A stretch of 37,457 nt of DNA from Mycobacterium sp. (lineage in GTDB: Bacteria; Actinomycetota; Actinomycetes; Mycobacteriales; Mycobacteriaceae), in assembly GCF_019243155.1 (NCBI RefSeq), contig NZ_JAFAUS010000306.1, forward strand, positions 1 to 37,457. The letters run 5' to 3'. This document shows, piece after piece, positions 22,940-32,289 of the stretch; within the stretch, counting starts at the first letter, position 1; each line of letters starts with the position of its first letter. The translations under genes were made by a program, and so were the position numbers. Below the pieces are notes generated by a model. It had not been told where the DNA came from and made no database searches. It worked only from the letters and a program-made list of their open reading frames with translations.

Positions 22940-24163
22940 TCAACCGAGGGCGGCGACGGTGTCGCCGCGCTGCTCGAACACCCGGGACCCCGAAACGGCC
23001 AACGCCACCGGCTTTCCAAGCGGGCCGGGCGGCCGGTCCACCGGAAGGTAGCGCTCGCTGGCGCCGCTGACCGGGTCGTAGATGCCGATCGCGCCGGTGA
23101 CCGGCACCAGCAGCTTGCCCGCCATCATCACTCCCGGTCCCAACGGCGCCGCCGTGTCTCCCGCCGCGATCGTGTAGCGCAGGGTCAGGCTGTTCGCCTC
23201 GAAAACCATCAGGGAATCGCCGGTCCACCAGGTGATCAGGTTGCCGGCGTGCGAGATCGTCGCTGCGGGCGACGGCGGCTTGGGCACCAGGGTGCTGGAC
23301 ACGGTCGCGCCGGTCTCGTCGATCACGTCGACCCGCGGCTGCGGCGCGGGCAGGTACACCGCCGTGTTGTTCTCCCAGACGGTCAGCACGCGGGCGCCCG
23401 AATCCGGCTTGATCCCGGGTTCGGACACGATGTGCTGCTGGGGTTCGTCGTCTTCCTTACCCGGGTGCAGCAGCACCAGCCGTAGGTCCGCCTGGCTCAC
23501 ACAGCTTTCCAACACCGAGACCGCCGACGAGCTGGCCGCCGCCGAGATGAGCCGGCATCCCGAATGCAGCCCGCGCGCAGAGGGTTTCACTCGAGCGTCG
23601 GTCTCGCCGTAGGCCAGTATCCGGACCATGTCCGAACGCCACAGCTCCAGGTGGGTGTCGCCGTACGACAACACCGTCGTGCCGTCTGAGGACAGCTGCA
23701 CGTGCGGGTCGGCGTAGCCACTGCGCGCGGGACCGCGACGGCCGGTCGACCCGTCCAGGGTGCTCACCTGCCCGCAGCCACGGTCGTCGCGGTAAACCGC
23801 GACGGCGTAGCGGTACAGCCAGGAAACCCCGCACAGACCGGTGTCGCGGGAGTAACTCCACCGCGACTGGCCGTTGCCCTGATCGCGCCCGTCGACCTGG
23901 CGGCCGTCGCCGGTGATGACTGTCCCGCCGATGGCCAGCGGGGAGGAGGTGGTGGCCGGGCTGTTCGCGGTCCACAGCTGCTTCAGGGTTGCCGGCACCT
24001 GCTTGGCCGGCGTGGGATTGGCGGCTGGGACGGCGGCCGGGCGGCTGATGGTGGCCCGGGCGTCGCTGGTCCACCAGATCAGGGCCGCGGTCAGCGCGAC
24101 GACGGCCGCGATCGACGCGGCGGCCACCACGTCGCCCTTGGTGCGGCGTTCGGGTCTGACCAT
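22940..24163 (-). CDS. Membrane-anchored beta-propeller-like protein (Rv3212-like)
   Basis: A 407-aa protein, identical in length to my memory of Rv3212. A basic cytoplasmic tip (VRPERRTK) precedes one span (VAAASIAAVVALTAALIWW), then a Pro/Ala-rich linker and a large exported domain. Repeated beta units are visible (VQLSSDGTTVLSYGD, VLTVWENNTAVYLPAP, MMAGKLLVPVTGAIGIYDP), as in PQQ/WD-type propellers. Cysteines at GLCGVSW, RGCGQVS and LHSGCRL could form disulfides. It follows rhlE by 16 nt on the same strand. Function unknown. Confidence 0.87.
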   Translation of the reverse strand: MVRPERRTKGDVVAAASIAAVVALTAALIWWTSDARATISRPAAVPAANPTPAKQVPATLKQLWTANSPATTSSPLAIGGTVITGDGRQVDGRDQGNGQSRWSYSRDTGLCGVSWLYRYAVAVYRDDRGCGQVSTLDGSTGRRGPARSGYADPHVQLSSDGTTVLSYGDTHLELWRSDMVRILAYGETDARVKPSARGLHSGCRLISAAASSSAVSVLESCVSQADLRLVLLHPGKEDDEPQQHIVSEPGIKPDSGARVLTVWENNTAVYLPAPQPRVDVIDETGATVSSTLVPKPPSPAATISHAGNLITWWTGDSLMVFEANSLTLRYTIAAGDTAAPLGPGVMMAGKLLVPVTGAIGIYDPVSGASERYLPVDRPPGPLGKPVALAVSGSRVFEQRGDTVAALG

Positions 24164-24179
24164 GCGTCAGTGCGGCGCT

Positions 24180-25694
24180 TTAGTTGCCGTTTGTGGCCGC
24201 GCCGGCTGCCGTGGCGTCCGAGGGCTTGCGACGCCGACGGCGGCGCCGGTTCGTCGCGGGGCTGTCCGGGGTTTCCGCGACGGCCTCACCGTTGGTGCTC
24301 GCGGCGCCGTTGCCCGACGGGTGCGCGGCGACGGCCTGGCCGCCCCGGGTGCGCCGACGGGTGCCGGAGCGGCGCGCGGGCCTGTCCGACTTCTGATCCG
24401 GCTTCTGGCCGTCGCGTCCGCTGCTGCGGCGCTGGCCTTGCGGCTTGCGGGCCGCGCCCACCGTGCCCCCGGTCTCGGCGGGGATGCCCAGCTCGGCATG
24501 GAGGTGTGGCGAGTTCGAGTAGGTCTCGGCGGGCTCGGGGCAGTCCAGCCCCAGGGCCTTGTCGATCAGCGACCAGCGGGCCATTTCGTCCCAGTCCACC
24601 AGGGTGACCGCGATACCGGTCTTGCCCGCGCGGCCGGTGCGGCCGATGCGGTGCACGTAGGCCTGCTCGTCCTCCGGAATCTGGTAGTTGATGACGTGGG
24701 TGATGTCGTCGATGTCGATGCCGCGGGCGGCCACGTCCGTGGCGACCAGCACGTTGATGTCGCCGGTCCGGAAGGCCTTGAGGGCCTTCTCGCGGGCCGC
24801 CTGCCCGAGGTCACCGTGCACGGCGCCCACCGCGAAACCGCGCTCGGCCAGCTCGTCGGCCACCTTCTGCGCGGTGCGCTTGGTGCGGGTGAAGATCATC
24901 GTGGCGCCGCGCCCCTGCGCCTGCAGCACGCGGCTGACCAGCTCGACTTTGTCCAAGGCGTGGGCCCGGTAGGCGTACTGGACGGTTGTGTCGTGGGTGG
25001 CCGCCGAGTGCGGCGCTTCCGCCCGGATGTGGGTGGGCTGGTTCATGAAAGTGCGGGCCAGCGTGATGATCGGGTCCGGCATGGTCGCCGAGAACAGCAT
25101 GGATTGCCGGTCGGTGGGGATTTGGCGCAGGATCCGCTCGATGTCGGGCAGGAAGCCCAGGTCGAGCATTTCGTCGGCCTCGTCGAGCACCAGCACCGTC
25201 AGCCCGCCCAGTTGCAGGTGATTCTGCTGACTCAGGTCGAGCAGCCGGCCCGGGGTGCCCACCACGACGTCGGCGCCGGCGCGCAGCGCCTCGATCTGGG
25301 GCTCATAGGGGCGTCCCCCGTAGATGGGGACCACCGACAGCGGCCGGTCGCCTTCGGCGGTCAGGTGCTTGGCCGCCAACGTCAGGTCATCGGTGACCTG
25401 CAGGCACAGCTCGCGCGTGGGCACCACGATCAGCGCCCGTGGTGTGCCGTTGAGCGGCCGGGCGGCGGTGCCGGCGGTGATGCGCTGCAGCAGCGGCACG
25501 CCGAAGGCGAAGGTCTTGCCCATCCCGGTGCGGGCCTGGCCGATCAAGTCGTCGCCGGCCAGCGCCATCGGCAGGGTCAGCTCTTGGATGGCAAAAGGGC
25601 TTTCGATCCCTTTTTCGGCGAGGGCGCGCACGATTTCGTCGCGGACGCCGAGTTGAGCAAAGGTCAGTTCAGTTGTGCTTGTCAGTGTGGACAT
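24180..25694 (-). CDS. rhlE: DEAD-box RNA helicase RhlE
   Basis: From ATG 25694 (MSTLTSTTELTFAQLGVRDE) the protein is 504 aa. All core motifs are present: FAIQELTLP (Q), ARTGMGKT (I), PTRELC (Ia), TPGRLLD (Ib), VLDEADEM (II), FSATMP (III), ARGIDIDD (V) and HRIGRTGRAG (VI). A long basic Arg/Gly/Ala-rich tail (PARRSGTRRRTRGG, NRRRRRRRKPSD) probably binds RNA. The track start at 25928 adds 78 doubtful residues. The 266-bp upstream region suggests a long 5' leader. It is orthologous to Rv3211 and is followed by the Rv3212-like gene. Confidence 0.94.
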   Translation of the reverse strand: MSTLTSTTELTFAQLGVRDEIVRALAEKGIESPFAIQELTLPMALAGDDLIGQARTGMGKTFAFGVPLLQRITAGTAARPLNGTPRALIVVPTRELCLQVTDDLTLAAKHLTAEGDRPLSVVPIYGGRPYEPQIEALRAGADVVVGTPGRLLDLSQQNHLQLGGLTVLVLDEADEMLDLGFLPDIERILRQIPTDRQSMLFSATMPDPIITLARTFMNQPTHIRAEAPHSAATHDTTVQYAYRAHALDKVELVSRVLQAQGRGATMIFTRTKRTAQKVADELAERGFAVGAVHGDLGQAAREKALKAFRTGDINVLVATDVAARGIDIDDITHVINYQIPEDEQAYVHRIGRTGRAGKTGIAVTLVDWDEMARWSLIDKALGLDCPEPAETYSNSPHLHAELGIPAETGGTVGAARKPQGQRRSSGRDGQKPDQKSDRPARRSGTRRRTRGGQAVAAHPSGNGAASTNGEAVAETPDSPATNRRRRRRRKPSDATAAGAATNGN

Positions 25695-25887
25695 GCGTAG
25701 GTAGTAAGCCTTTCGGTGACGTATCGGTCGATGTCGGTGTTCTCTGTCGCGGTCACGCGCGCACGAGTTCCGACTCCGAATACGTCGCCGAGTCGCGGGC
25801 CCCTGCTCAAAGTTGGTGGGGCCTGCTGTGCACGCACATTTCGCCGATAGCAGCTTGGGGAAAACAGATCTTGATCGAATACAGCCG

Positions 25888-25906
25888 CTATCTACGTACA
25901 TGATAG
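25888..25906. repeat. Imperfect palindrome between rhlE and the ferritin-like gene
   Basis: CTATC-TACGTACAT-GATAG is a 5-bp inverted repeat with a partly palindromic spacer (TACGTA). It lies 194 nt upstream of rhlE and 55 nt upstream of the divergent gene at 25961. The region is AT-rich against its surroundings and probably holds the rhlE promoter, so it could be an operator or simply promoter sequence. Confidence 0.35.
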
Positions 25907-25948
25907 CTGGTCGACAGCTGGCACCCATTTTCCGCTAAGTCCGCCGAC

Positions 25949-25954
25949 TAGAGT
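25949..25954 (+). promoter_or_regulatory. -10 box for leaderless transcript of the ferritin-like gene
   Basis: TAGAGT is followed by exactly 6 nt and the ATG at 25961. No Shine-Dalgarno sequence is present. The same hexamer and spacing occur before the gene at 31128. Confidence 0.55.
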
Positions 25955-25960
25955 GTTGCC

Positions 25961-26644
25961 ATGACTCGGCCCTCTGCCCAGCCCTCTGAAGCCTCCCGAC
26001 TGTCGGCCGATCACCCCGGCGTCAACGAGCTGTTCGCGGTCCTCGCCTACGGCGAGATCGCCGCGTTCTACCGGCTCACGGATGAGGCTCGGATGGCGCC
26101 CGACCTGCGCGGACGGATCTCGATGGCGAGCATGGCCGCCGCCGAGATGCAGCACTATGAGCTGCTGCGCGACGCCCTGGAGGGGCGTGGCGTCGACGTG
26201 GTCGCGGCGATGTCGAAGTACGTCTCGGCGCTGGAGAACTACCACCGGCTGACGATGCCCAGCACCTGGCTCGAAGCGTTGGTGAAGACCTATGTGGGCG
26301 ACGCTCTGGCCGCCGACCTGTACCTCGAGATCGCCGACGGGTTGCCCGACGAATGCGCCGACGTCGTTCGGGCGGCGCTGTCGGAGACCGGGCACTCGCA
26401 GTTCGTCATCGCCGAGGTGCGGGCCGCGGTGACGTCGAGCGGCAAGCAGCGCAGCCGGCTGGCGCTGTGGTCCCGCCGGTTGTTCGGCGAGGCGATCACC
26501 CAGGCGCAGTACCTGCTGGCCGACCACGACGAGCTCGTCGACCTGTTGGTTTCGGGCGCGGGTGGGCTCGGCCAACTCAGCGCGTTCTTCGACCGCCTGC
26601 AGCAGACGCACGACCGCCGGATGCACGAACTCGGCTTGAGCTGA
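25961..26644 (+). CDS. Ferritin-like/MiaE-like protein (Rv3210c-like)
   Basis: A 227-aa helical protein. Carboxylate and His residues spaced as in diiron bundles are visible: AYGEIAAFYRL, AAAEMQHYELL, LYLEIADGLP and LSETGHSQFVI. This matches the ferritin-like fold (MiaE_2 type) related to tRNA hydroxylases. Whether it oxidises tRNA is unproven. It is orthologous to Rv3210c by order and length, and convergent with the MmpS-like gene (3 bp between stops). Confidence 0.87.
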   Translation: MTRPSAQPSEASRLSADHPGVNELFAVLAYGEIAAFYRLTDEARMAPDLRGRISMASMAAAEMQHYELLRDALEGRGVDVVAAMSKYVSALENYHRLTMPSTWLEALVKTYVGDALAADLYLEIADGLPDECADVVRAALSETGHSQFVIAEVRAAVTSSGKQRSRLALWSRRLFGEAITQAQYLLADHDELVDLLVSGAGGLGQLSAFFDRLQQTHDRRMHELGLS

Positions 26645-26647
26645 CGA

Positions 26648-27442
26648 TCAGCGCGTGCAGGTCGCCAGGTTCGAGTTGTTCATCGACGCGACGACCATCT
26701 GACCGGCGGCGTTGACGACCGAGCAATTGAGTTGCCCCAGGAAGCTGGTCGCGACCACAGACTCGGTCTGCACGCCGGGGTTCAGGACGACCATCTTCGT
26801 CCACGGCAGCGACACGTTGAACTCTGTCTGCGGGTAGCCGCGCGCGTCGGTGTAGACGATGTTCACCAGGTCCAGCAGCTGCTTCGTCCCGGTCACGTTG
26901 TAGACCACCGTGCGCGGGTTGAGCCCGGCCGTCGGCGGCTGAGCCGGCGCGACGGCCGGCGGTGCGGCGGTCGGCGTGCCGGTGGGCCCCATACCGGGCG
27001 CGGCGCTCGGCGGAGCCACGGTGGTGAACGTCTCGGGCGGCAGTTGCGCCACGCGCGAGGGGCTCGGGGACGCGCTGGGCGGGACCGACGCCTTCGTCGT
27101 CGCGGGCGCCGAGGTCACCGGGTGCGGAACCGGCGCGCCCACGGTGGCCTTGGTTGAGGCGCTGTCGCCGCTGTTGAGGATGACGGCGGTGGCGACGGCG
27201 CCGAGCGCAACCACGGCGCCGAGGATCGCCGTGACGGGGCGTTTGCGGGGATCCGCCGGCCAGCCCGTCCAGCTGTAGTCGTTGTCGTAGTCGTCGTTCT
27301 CGTCGTACTCGTTCTCGTGGTCGCCGTAGATCTCCTCGATCTCGTCCTCGGGGTAGTTACGGACCCGATCGTCGAGGTGGCGCCCGTGGCGGGGCGACAA
27401 GCGGGGCAATGAAGTGGTACCCATGGTGCCGAAGTTAGCCAT
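26648..27442 (-). CDS. MmpS-like membrane-anchored protein with Pro/Thr-rich linker (Rv3209-like)
   Basis: A 264-aa protein. An acidic cytoplasmic region (EDEIEEIYGDHENEYDENDD) precedes one span (VTAILGAVVALGAVATAVIL), a Pro/Thr/Ser/Ala-rich stretch, and a C-terminal globular domain. That domain (TVVYNVTGTKQLLDLVNIVY to NNSNLATCTR) resembles the periplasmic MmpS fold, with two Cys that could pair. There is no mmpL next to it. The start is uncertain between ATG 27442 and ATG 27424; neither has a Shine-Dalgarno sequence. It corresponds in position to Rv3209. Confidence 0.82.
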   Translation of the reverse strand: MANFGTMGTTSLPRLSPRHGRHLDDRVRNYPEDEIEEIYGDHENEYDENDDYDNDYSWTGWPADPRKRPVTAILGAVVALGAVATAVILNSGDSASTKATVGAPVPHPVTSAPATTKASVPPSASPSPSRVAQLPPETFTTVAPPSAAPGMGPTGTPTAAPPAVAPAQPPTAGLNPRTVVYNVTGTKQLLDLVNIVYTDARGYPQTEFNVSLPWTKMVVLNPGVQTESVVATSFLGQLNCSVVNAAGQMVVASMNNSNLATCTR

Positions 27443-27629
27443 GTGACAACACAGAGTGGGTCTCGGGCGCGGGTGTGAGCTGACCTGGAAGCTAATCGTT
27501 ATCGGTTCGCGACCGGCGTTTCGCTCACCGCGAACTGCGTCCAGGGGGCTGTCGGGGGTGCCGGGGCGCGGCGTCTACTAGCCTTCAGCTGACAGGCCTG
27601 CGACTTCAATACCAACGTTAGGGGTGACC

Positions 27630-28587
<958 letters not shown>

Positions 28588-28794
28588 TTAATCGGCGACC
28601 GGCCGTCGGAATCACCCTGCCGGCCGTGCGCGGCTCGTTGCACAGACATTACTACCCGTGACGTGTTCGTGACCGTCATCACCGTCCGCGCCACCGTCGG
28701 CGCCCCCTGATGCAAACCCACAGAAAGCGGTGTCGGGCGGGGCATTCGGGCGCGCCAAGGTGGCCTCCATGGCCAGCTGTGCCATCCTGGGGAA

Positions 28795-29820
28795 ATGACG
28801 TCCCAGCGGCCTACGCGTGGCTCGGGCCGTGTGCCGGTGCTGCGCGACGAGTGGCGAGAACCACTTCGGGCCCTGCGCGACCCGACCGCCCGGGAGGCCG
28901 GCCGGGTCCGGGCCGACCGCGACCGCCCGAACCAATGGCGCAAGCAGACACGGCTGGGACGGTTCATCTCCACCTACGGCTGGCGCGCGTACGCCCTGCC
29001 TATTCTGGTGGTGCTCACGGCGCTGGTGCTCTACCAGACGGTGACCGGCACGGGTGCGCCGAAGCCGACCGCGAATCAGCCCGCGCAGGGGCCGCCGGCG
29101 ATCGGTGCGGTCGGCACGGCGATCATGGACGCCCCGCCGCGCGGGCTGGCCGCGTTCGATGCCAATCTGCCGGCCGGGACGCTGCCGGATGGCGGCCCGT
29201 TCACCGAGGCCGGCGACAAGACCTTCCAGGTGGTGCCGGGCACCACGCCCCAGATCGGTCAGGGCACCGCCAAGGTGTTCCGGTACACCGTCGAGGTGGA
29301 GAACGGCATCGACCCCACCATGATCGGCGGCGTTGATGCTTTCGCCAACATGGTCGACCAGACGCTGTCCAACCCCAAGGGCTGGACGCACAATCCGCAG
29401 TTCGCCTTCATCCGAATCGACAACGGCAAACCCGACTTTCGGATCTCGCTGGCGTCGCCGGTGACGGTCCGCGAGGGCTGCGGCTACGAATTCCGGCTGG
29501 AGACCTCCTGCTACAACCCGGTTTTCGGTGCCAACCGCGAGGCACGGGTCTTCATCAACGAGGCGCGCTGGGTGCGCGGCGCAGTCCCGTTCGAGGGCGA
29601 CATCGGTTCCTATCGGCAGTATGTGATCAACCACGAGGTCGGGCACGCCATCGGGTACCTGCACCACGAGCCGTGCGAGCAGCAGGGTGCCCTGGCGCCG
29701 GTGATGATGCAGCAGACGTTCTCCACGTCGAACAACGACGCCGCCCAATTCGACCCGGACGTCGTCAAGGCCGACGGGAAGACCTGCCGGTTCAACCCGT
29801 GGCCGTTCCCGATCGCCTGA
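28795..29820 (+). CDS. Membrane-anchored DUF3152 metalloprotease-like protein (Rv3207c-like)
   Basis: A 341-aa protein. A basic Arg-rich cytoplasmic tail leads to one span (residues about 66-83, YALPILVVLTALVLYQ), then an exported DUF3152 domain. Near residue 280 NHEVGHAIGYLHH gives HExxHxxGxxH, the zinc site of metzincin proteases, and APVMMQQT downstream could be the Met-turn. Cys residues (EGCGYEF, TSCYNP, EPCEQQ, KTCRFN) suit disulfides outside the cell. GGGGAA precedes the ATG. Protease activity is inferred from the motif. The next gene is moeZ. Confidence 0.88.
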   Translation: MTSQRPTRGSGRVPVLRDEWREPLRALRDPTAREAGRVRADRDRPNQWRKQTRLGRFISTYGWRAYALPILVVLTALVLYQTVTGTGAPKPTANQPAQGPPAIGAVGTAIMDAPPRGLAAFDANLPAGTLPDGGPFTEAGDKTFQVVPGTTPQIGQGTAKVFRYTVEVENGIDPTMIGGVDAFANMVDQTLSNPKGWTHNPQFAFIRIDNGKPDFRISLASPVTVREGCGYEFRLETSCYNPVFGANREARVFINEARWVRGAVPFEGDIGSYRQYVINHEVGHAIGYLHHEPCEQQGALAPVMMQQTFSTSNNDAAQFDPDVVKADGKTCRFNPWPFPIA

Positions 29821-29857
29821 TTACTGCGTCTGCCGCGTGATTGAGGAGGTGTTGTAG

Positions 29858-31036
29858 TTGTCGACTTCGTTGCCGCCGCTTGTCGAGCCCGCGGCCCAGC
29901 TGACTCGCGACGAGGTGGCCCGCTACAGCCGCCACCTGATCATTCCCGACCTGGGTGTCGACGGTCAGAAGCGACTCAAGAACGCCCGGGTGCTGGTGAT
30001 CGGCGCGGGCGGCCTCGGTTCCCCGACGCTGCTGTATCTGGCCGCCGCCGGCGTGGGCACGCTCGGCATCGTCGACTTCGACGTCGTCGACGAGTCGAAC
30101 CTGCAGCGGCAGATCATTCACGGCGTCGCCGACGTCGGGCGGCCCAAGACCCAGTCGGCGCGCGAGTCGATCGCCGCGATCAATCCGCTGGTCGACGTGC
30201 GGTTGCACGAGTTCCGGCTGGACGCGAGCAACGCCGTCGACCTGTTCAGGCAGTACGACCTGATCGTGGACGGCGCCGACAACTTCGCCACCCGGTATCT
30301 GGTCAACGACGCCGCGGTGCTGGCCGGCAAGCCGTACGTGTGGGGGTCGATTTACCGCTTCGAGGGCCAGGTCTCGGTCTTCTGGGAGGACGCCCCCGGC
30401 GGGCGGGGCCTCAACTATCGCGACCTGTATCCCGAACCGCCCCCGGCGGGAACGGTTCCCTCGTGCGCCGAGGGCGGGGTGCTCGGGATCATCTGCGCGT
30501 CCATCGCGTCGGTCATGGGCACCGAGGCGATCAAGCTCATCACCGGGATCGGCGAATCGCTGCTGGGCCGGTTGATGGTGTACGACGCGCTGGACATGAG
30601 CTATCGCACGATCACGGTCCGCAGGGACCCGTCGGAGGCCTTCCGGCCGAAGATCTCCGCGCTGGTCGACTACGAGCAGTTGTGTGGCGTGGTGTCCGAC
30701 GGCACGGGCAGCGAAGCCGGCATCACGCCGCGGGAGTTGCGCGACATGCTGGACTCCGGCAAGAAGCTGGCGCTGATCGACGTTCGCGAGCCCGCGGAGT
30801 GGGACATCGTGCACATCGAAGGGGCCCAACTGATCCCGCAGTCGTTGATCAATTCCGGTGAGGGGCTGGCAAAGCTGCCGCAGGACCGCACGCCGGTGCT
30901 GTATTGCAAGACGGGAGTGCGCTCGGCCGCGACGCTGGCGGCGGTGCGCAAGGCCGGATTCCCCGATGCGGTGCATCTGCAGGGCGGCATCGTGGCCTGG
31001 GCGCAACAGATGCAACCCGACATGACGATGTACTGA
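29858..31036 (+). CDS. moeZ: Adenylyltransferase/sulfurtransferase MoeZ (MoeB1)
   Basis: A 392-aa fusion. The E1-like domain (1 to about 270) has IGAGGLGSPTLLYLAAAGVG for ATP, DESNLQRQI, and PSCAEGGVLG with a catalytic-type Cys; the CxxC zinc pairs of classical MoeB are not seen. The C-terminal rhodanese domain has LIDVREPAEWDIVHIEGA and the active-site Cys in YCKTGVRSA. In M. tuberculosis MoeZ adenylates and sulfurates CysO and MoaD2 for cysteine and molybdenum-cofactor synthesis. The start is TTG 29858 with AGGAGGT 7 nt upstream. Order matches Rv3206c (moeB1). Confidence 0.96.
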   Translation: MSTSLPPLVEPAAQLTRDEVARYSRHLIIPDLGVDGQKRLKNARVLVIGAGGLGSPTLLYLAAAGVGTLGIVDFDVVDESNLQRQIIHGVADVGRPKTQSARESIAAINPLVDVRLHEFRLDASNAVDLFRQYDLIVDGADNFATRYLVNDAAVLAGKPYVWGSIYRFEGQVSVFWEDAPGGRGLNYRDLYPEPPPAGTVPSCAEGGVLGIICASIASVMGTEAIKLITGIGESLLGRLMVYDALDMSYRTITVRRDPSEAFRPKISALVDYEQLCGVVSDGTGSEAGITPRELRDMLDSGKKLALIDVREPAEWDIVHIEGAQLIPQSLINSGEGLAKLPQDRTPVLYCKTGVRSAATLAAVRKAGFPDAVHLQGGIVAWAQQMQPDMTMY

Positions 31037-31115
31037 GCCGGTGCGCGTGTTGCTCTGGCGGCAACCCGCCGCGCCCGGCCGTGCCGCGCTGGCGGTTGGC
31101 GCTGGTGGCCTCGTT

Positions 31116-31121
31116 TAGAGT
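31116..31121 (+). promoter_or_regulatory. -10 box for leaderless transcript of the APH-like gene
   Basis: TAGAGT is followed by 6 nt and the GTG at 31128, matching the arrangement before 25961. No ribosome-binding site is seen. Confidence 0.55.
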
Positions 31122-31127
31122 GCTGGT

Positions 31128-31982
31128 GTGACAGTCGAACCGCCGCCAGAGCATGTGCTGTCGGCGTTCGGTTTGACCGCCGTGAATCCCGTCTATCTCG
31201 GTGCCAGCTGGGAGGGCGGTTGGCGCTGCGGCGAGGTCGTCCTGTCGCTGGTGGCCGACAACGCCCGCGCGGCATGGTCGGCCCGGGTGCGCGAGACGTT
31301 GTTCGTCGACGGCGTGCGGCTGGCCCGCCCGGTGCGGTCAACCGACGGGCGATACGTGGTTTCCGGATGGCGGGCGGACACCTTCGTCGCAGGAACCCCC
31401 GAACCCAGGCACGACGAAGTCGTCTCGGCGGCCGTGCGTCTGCATGAGGCGACCGGCAAACTGGACCGGCCCCGGTTCCTGACGCAAGGGCCCGGCACGC
31501 CGTGGGGAGACGTCGACGTCTTCATCGCGGCCGACCGCGCCGCGTGGGAGGAACGGCCGCTGTCCTCGGTGCCCCCGGGCGCGCGGACCGCGCCCGAAAC
31601 GGCGGACGCCCAGCGCTCGGTGGAGCTGATCGACCAACTCGCCACGCTGCGCAGGCCGACGAAGAGCCCCAACCAGCTGGTGCACGGAGACCTTTACGGC
31701 ACAGTGCTTTTCGTGGGCACCGCGGCGCCGGGAATCACCGACATCACCCCGTACTGGCGGCCCGCGTCGTGGGCGGCGGGCGTGGTCGTCGTCGACGCGC
31801 TGTCCTGGGGAGACGCAGACGACGGCCTCATCGAGCGCTGGAACGCACTGCCGGAGTGGTCACAGATGTTGTTGCGGGCGTTGATGTTTCGACTGGCCGT
31901 TCATGCCCTGCACCCGCGGTCGACCGCCGAGGCGTTCCCCGGTCTCGCCCGTACCGCCGCGCTCGTCAGGCTGGTCCTCTAG
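31128..31982 (+). CDS. TIGR02569-type protein with degenerate aminoglycoside-phosphotransferase fold (Rv3205c-like)
   Basis: A 284-aa protein from GTG 31128. NQLVHGDLYGTVLF resembles the APH/choline-kinase catalytic loop HGDLxxxN, but the Asn is Thr-Val here. ITDITPYWRPASWAAGVVVVD resembles the metal-binding DxxxxxRP strand. A Gly-rich lobe near residues 22-32 could replace the P-loop. This fits the actinobacterial TIGR02569 family and Rv3205c by position. It may be an unusual kinase or a pseudokinase. Its stop overlaps the convergent alkyltransferase-like gene by 4 bp. Confidence 0.87.
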   Translation: MTVEPPPEHVLSAFGLTAVNPVYLGASWEGGWRCGEVVLSLVADNARAAWSARVRETLFVDGVRLARPVRSTDGRYVVSGWRADTFVAGTPEPRHDEVVSAAVRLHEATGKLDRPRFLTQGPGTPWGDVDVFIAADRAAWEERPLSSVPPGARTAPETADAQRSVELIDQLATLRRPTKSPNQLVHGDLYGTVLFVGTAAPGITDITPYWRPASWAAGVVVVDALSWGDADDGLIERWNALPEWSQMLLRALMFRLAVHALHPRSTAEAFPGLARTAALVRLVL

Positions 31983-32287
31983 CGGCGCTTCGGAAACTCG
32001 TAGCGGACCTCGTCAAGCGCGATCTTGCCGTCGACGGCAAGAATGCCCTCGGCGCGCAGCAGCTCCAACTGCCGCGTGGTCAGGTGCCGCGCCGGGCGTC
32101 CGGAGGCGGTGATCACCCGATGCCAGGGCAGGTCCGAGGAGTCGGTGCGCATGATGTAACCGACGATGCGCGGGCTGGAAAGCCCTGCGACGGCGGCGAT
32201 GTCGCCATACGTGACGACCCGGCCGGACGGTATCGCCGCGACCAGCGCGCGCACCCGTTCTACCTGCTCGTCGGTCACGGCTGCCAC
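31979..32287 (-). CDS. Alkyltransferase-like (ATL) DNA-binding protein (Rv3204-like)
   Basis: A 102-aa MGMT C-terminal-domain protein from GTG 32287. The helix-turn-helix (GRVVTYGDIAAVAGLSSPRI) is kept, but the active-site PCHR reads PWHR (DLPWHRVI), with Trp for Cys. That exchange defines ATL proteins, which bind O6-alkylguanine and recruit nucleotide excision repair rather than removing the alkyl group. The start lies 2 nt after the lipV stop, so the two are co-transcribed. It corresponds to Rv3204. Confidence 0.93.
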   Translation of the reverse strand: MAAVTDEQVERVRALVAAIPSGRVVTYGDIAAVAGLSSPRIVGYIMRTDSSDLPWHRVITASGRPARHLTTRQLELLRAEGILAVDGKIALDEVRYEFPKRR

Positions 32288-32289
32288 GA

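Noticed and set aside
23913-25700. 595-aa plus-strand ORF
   Set aside because: Antisense to rhlE, whose helicase motifs are all on the minus strand.
29792-31015. 407-aa minus-strand ORF
   Set aside because: Antisense to moeZ; no motif and biased composition.
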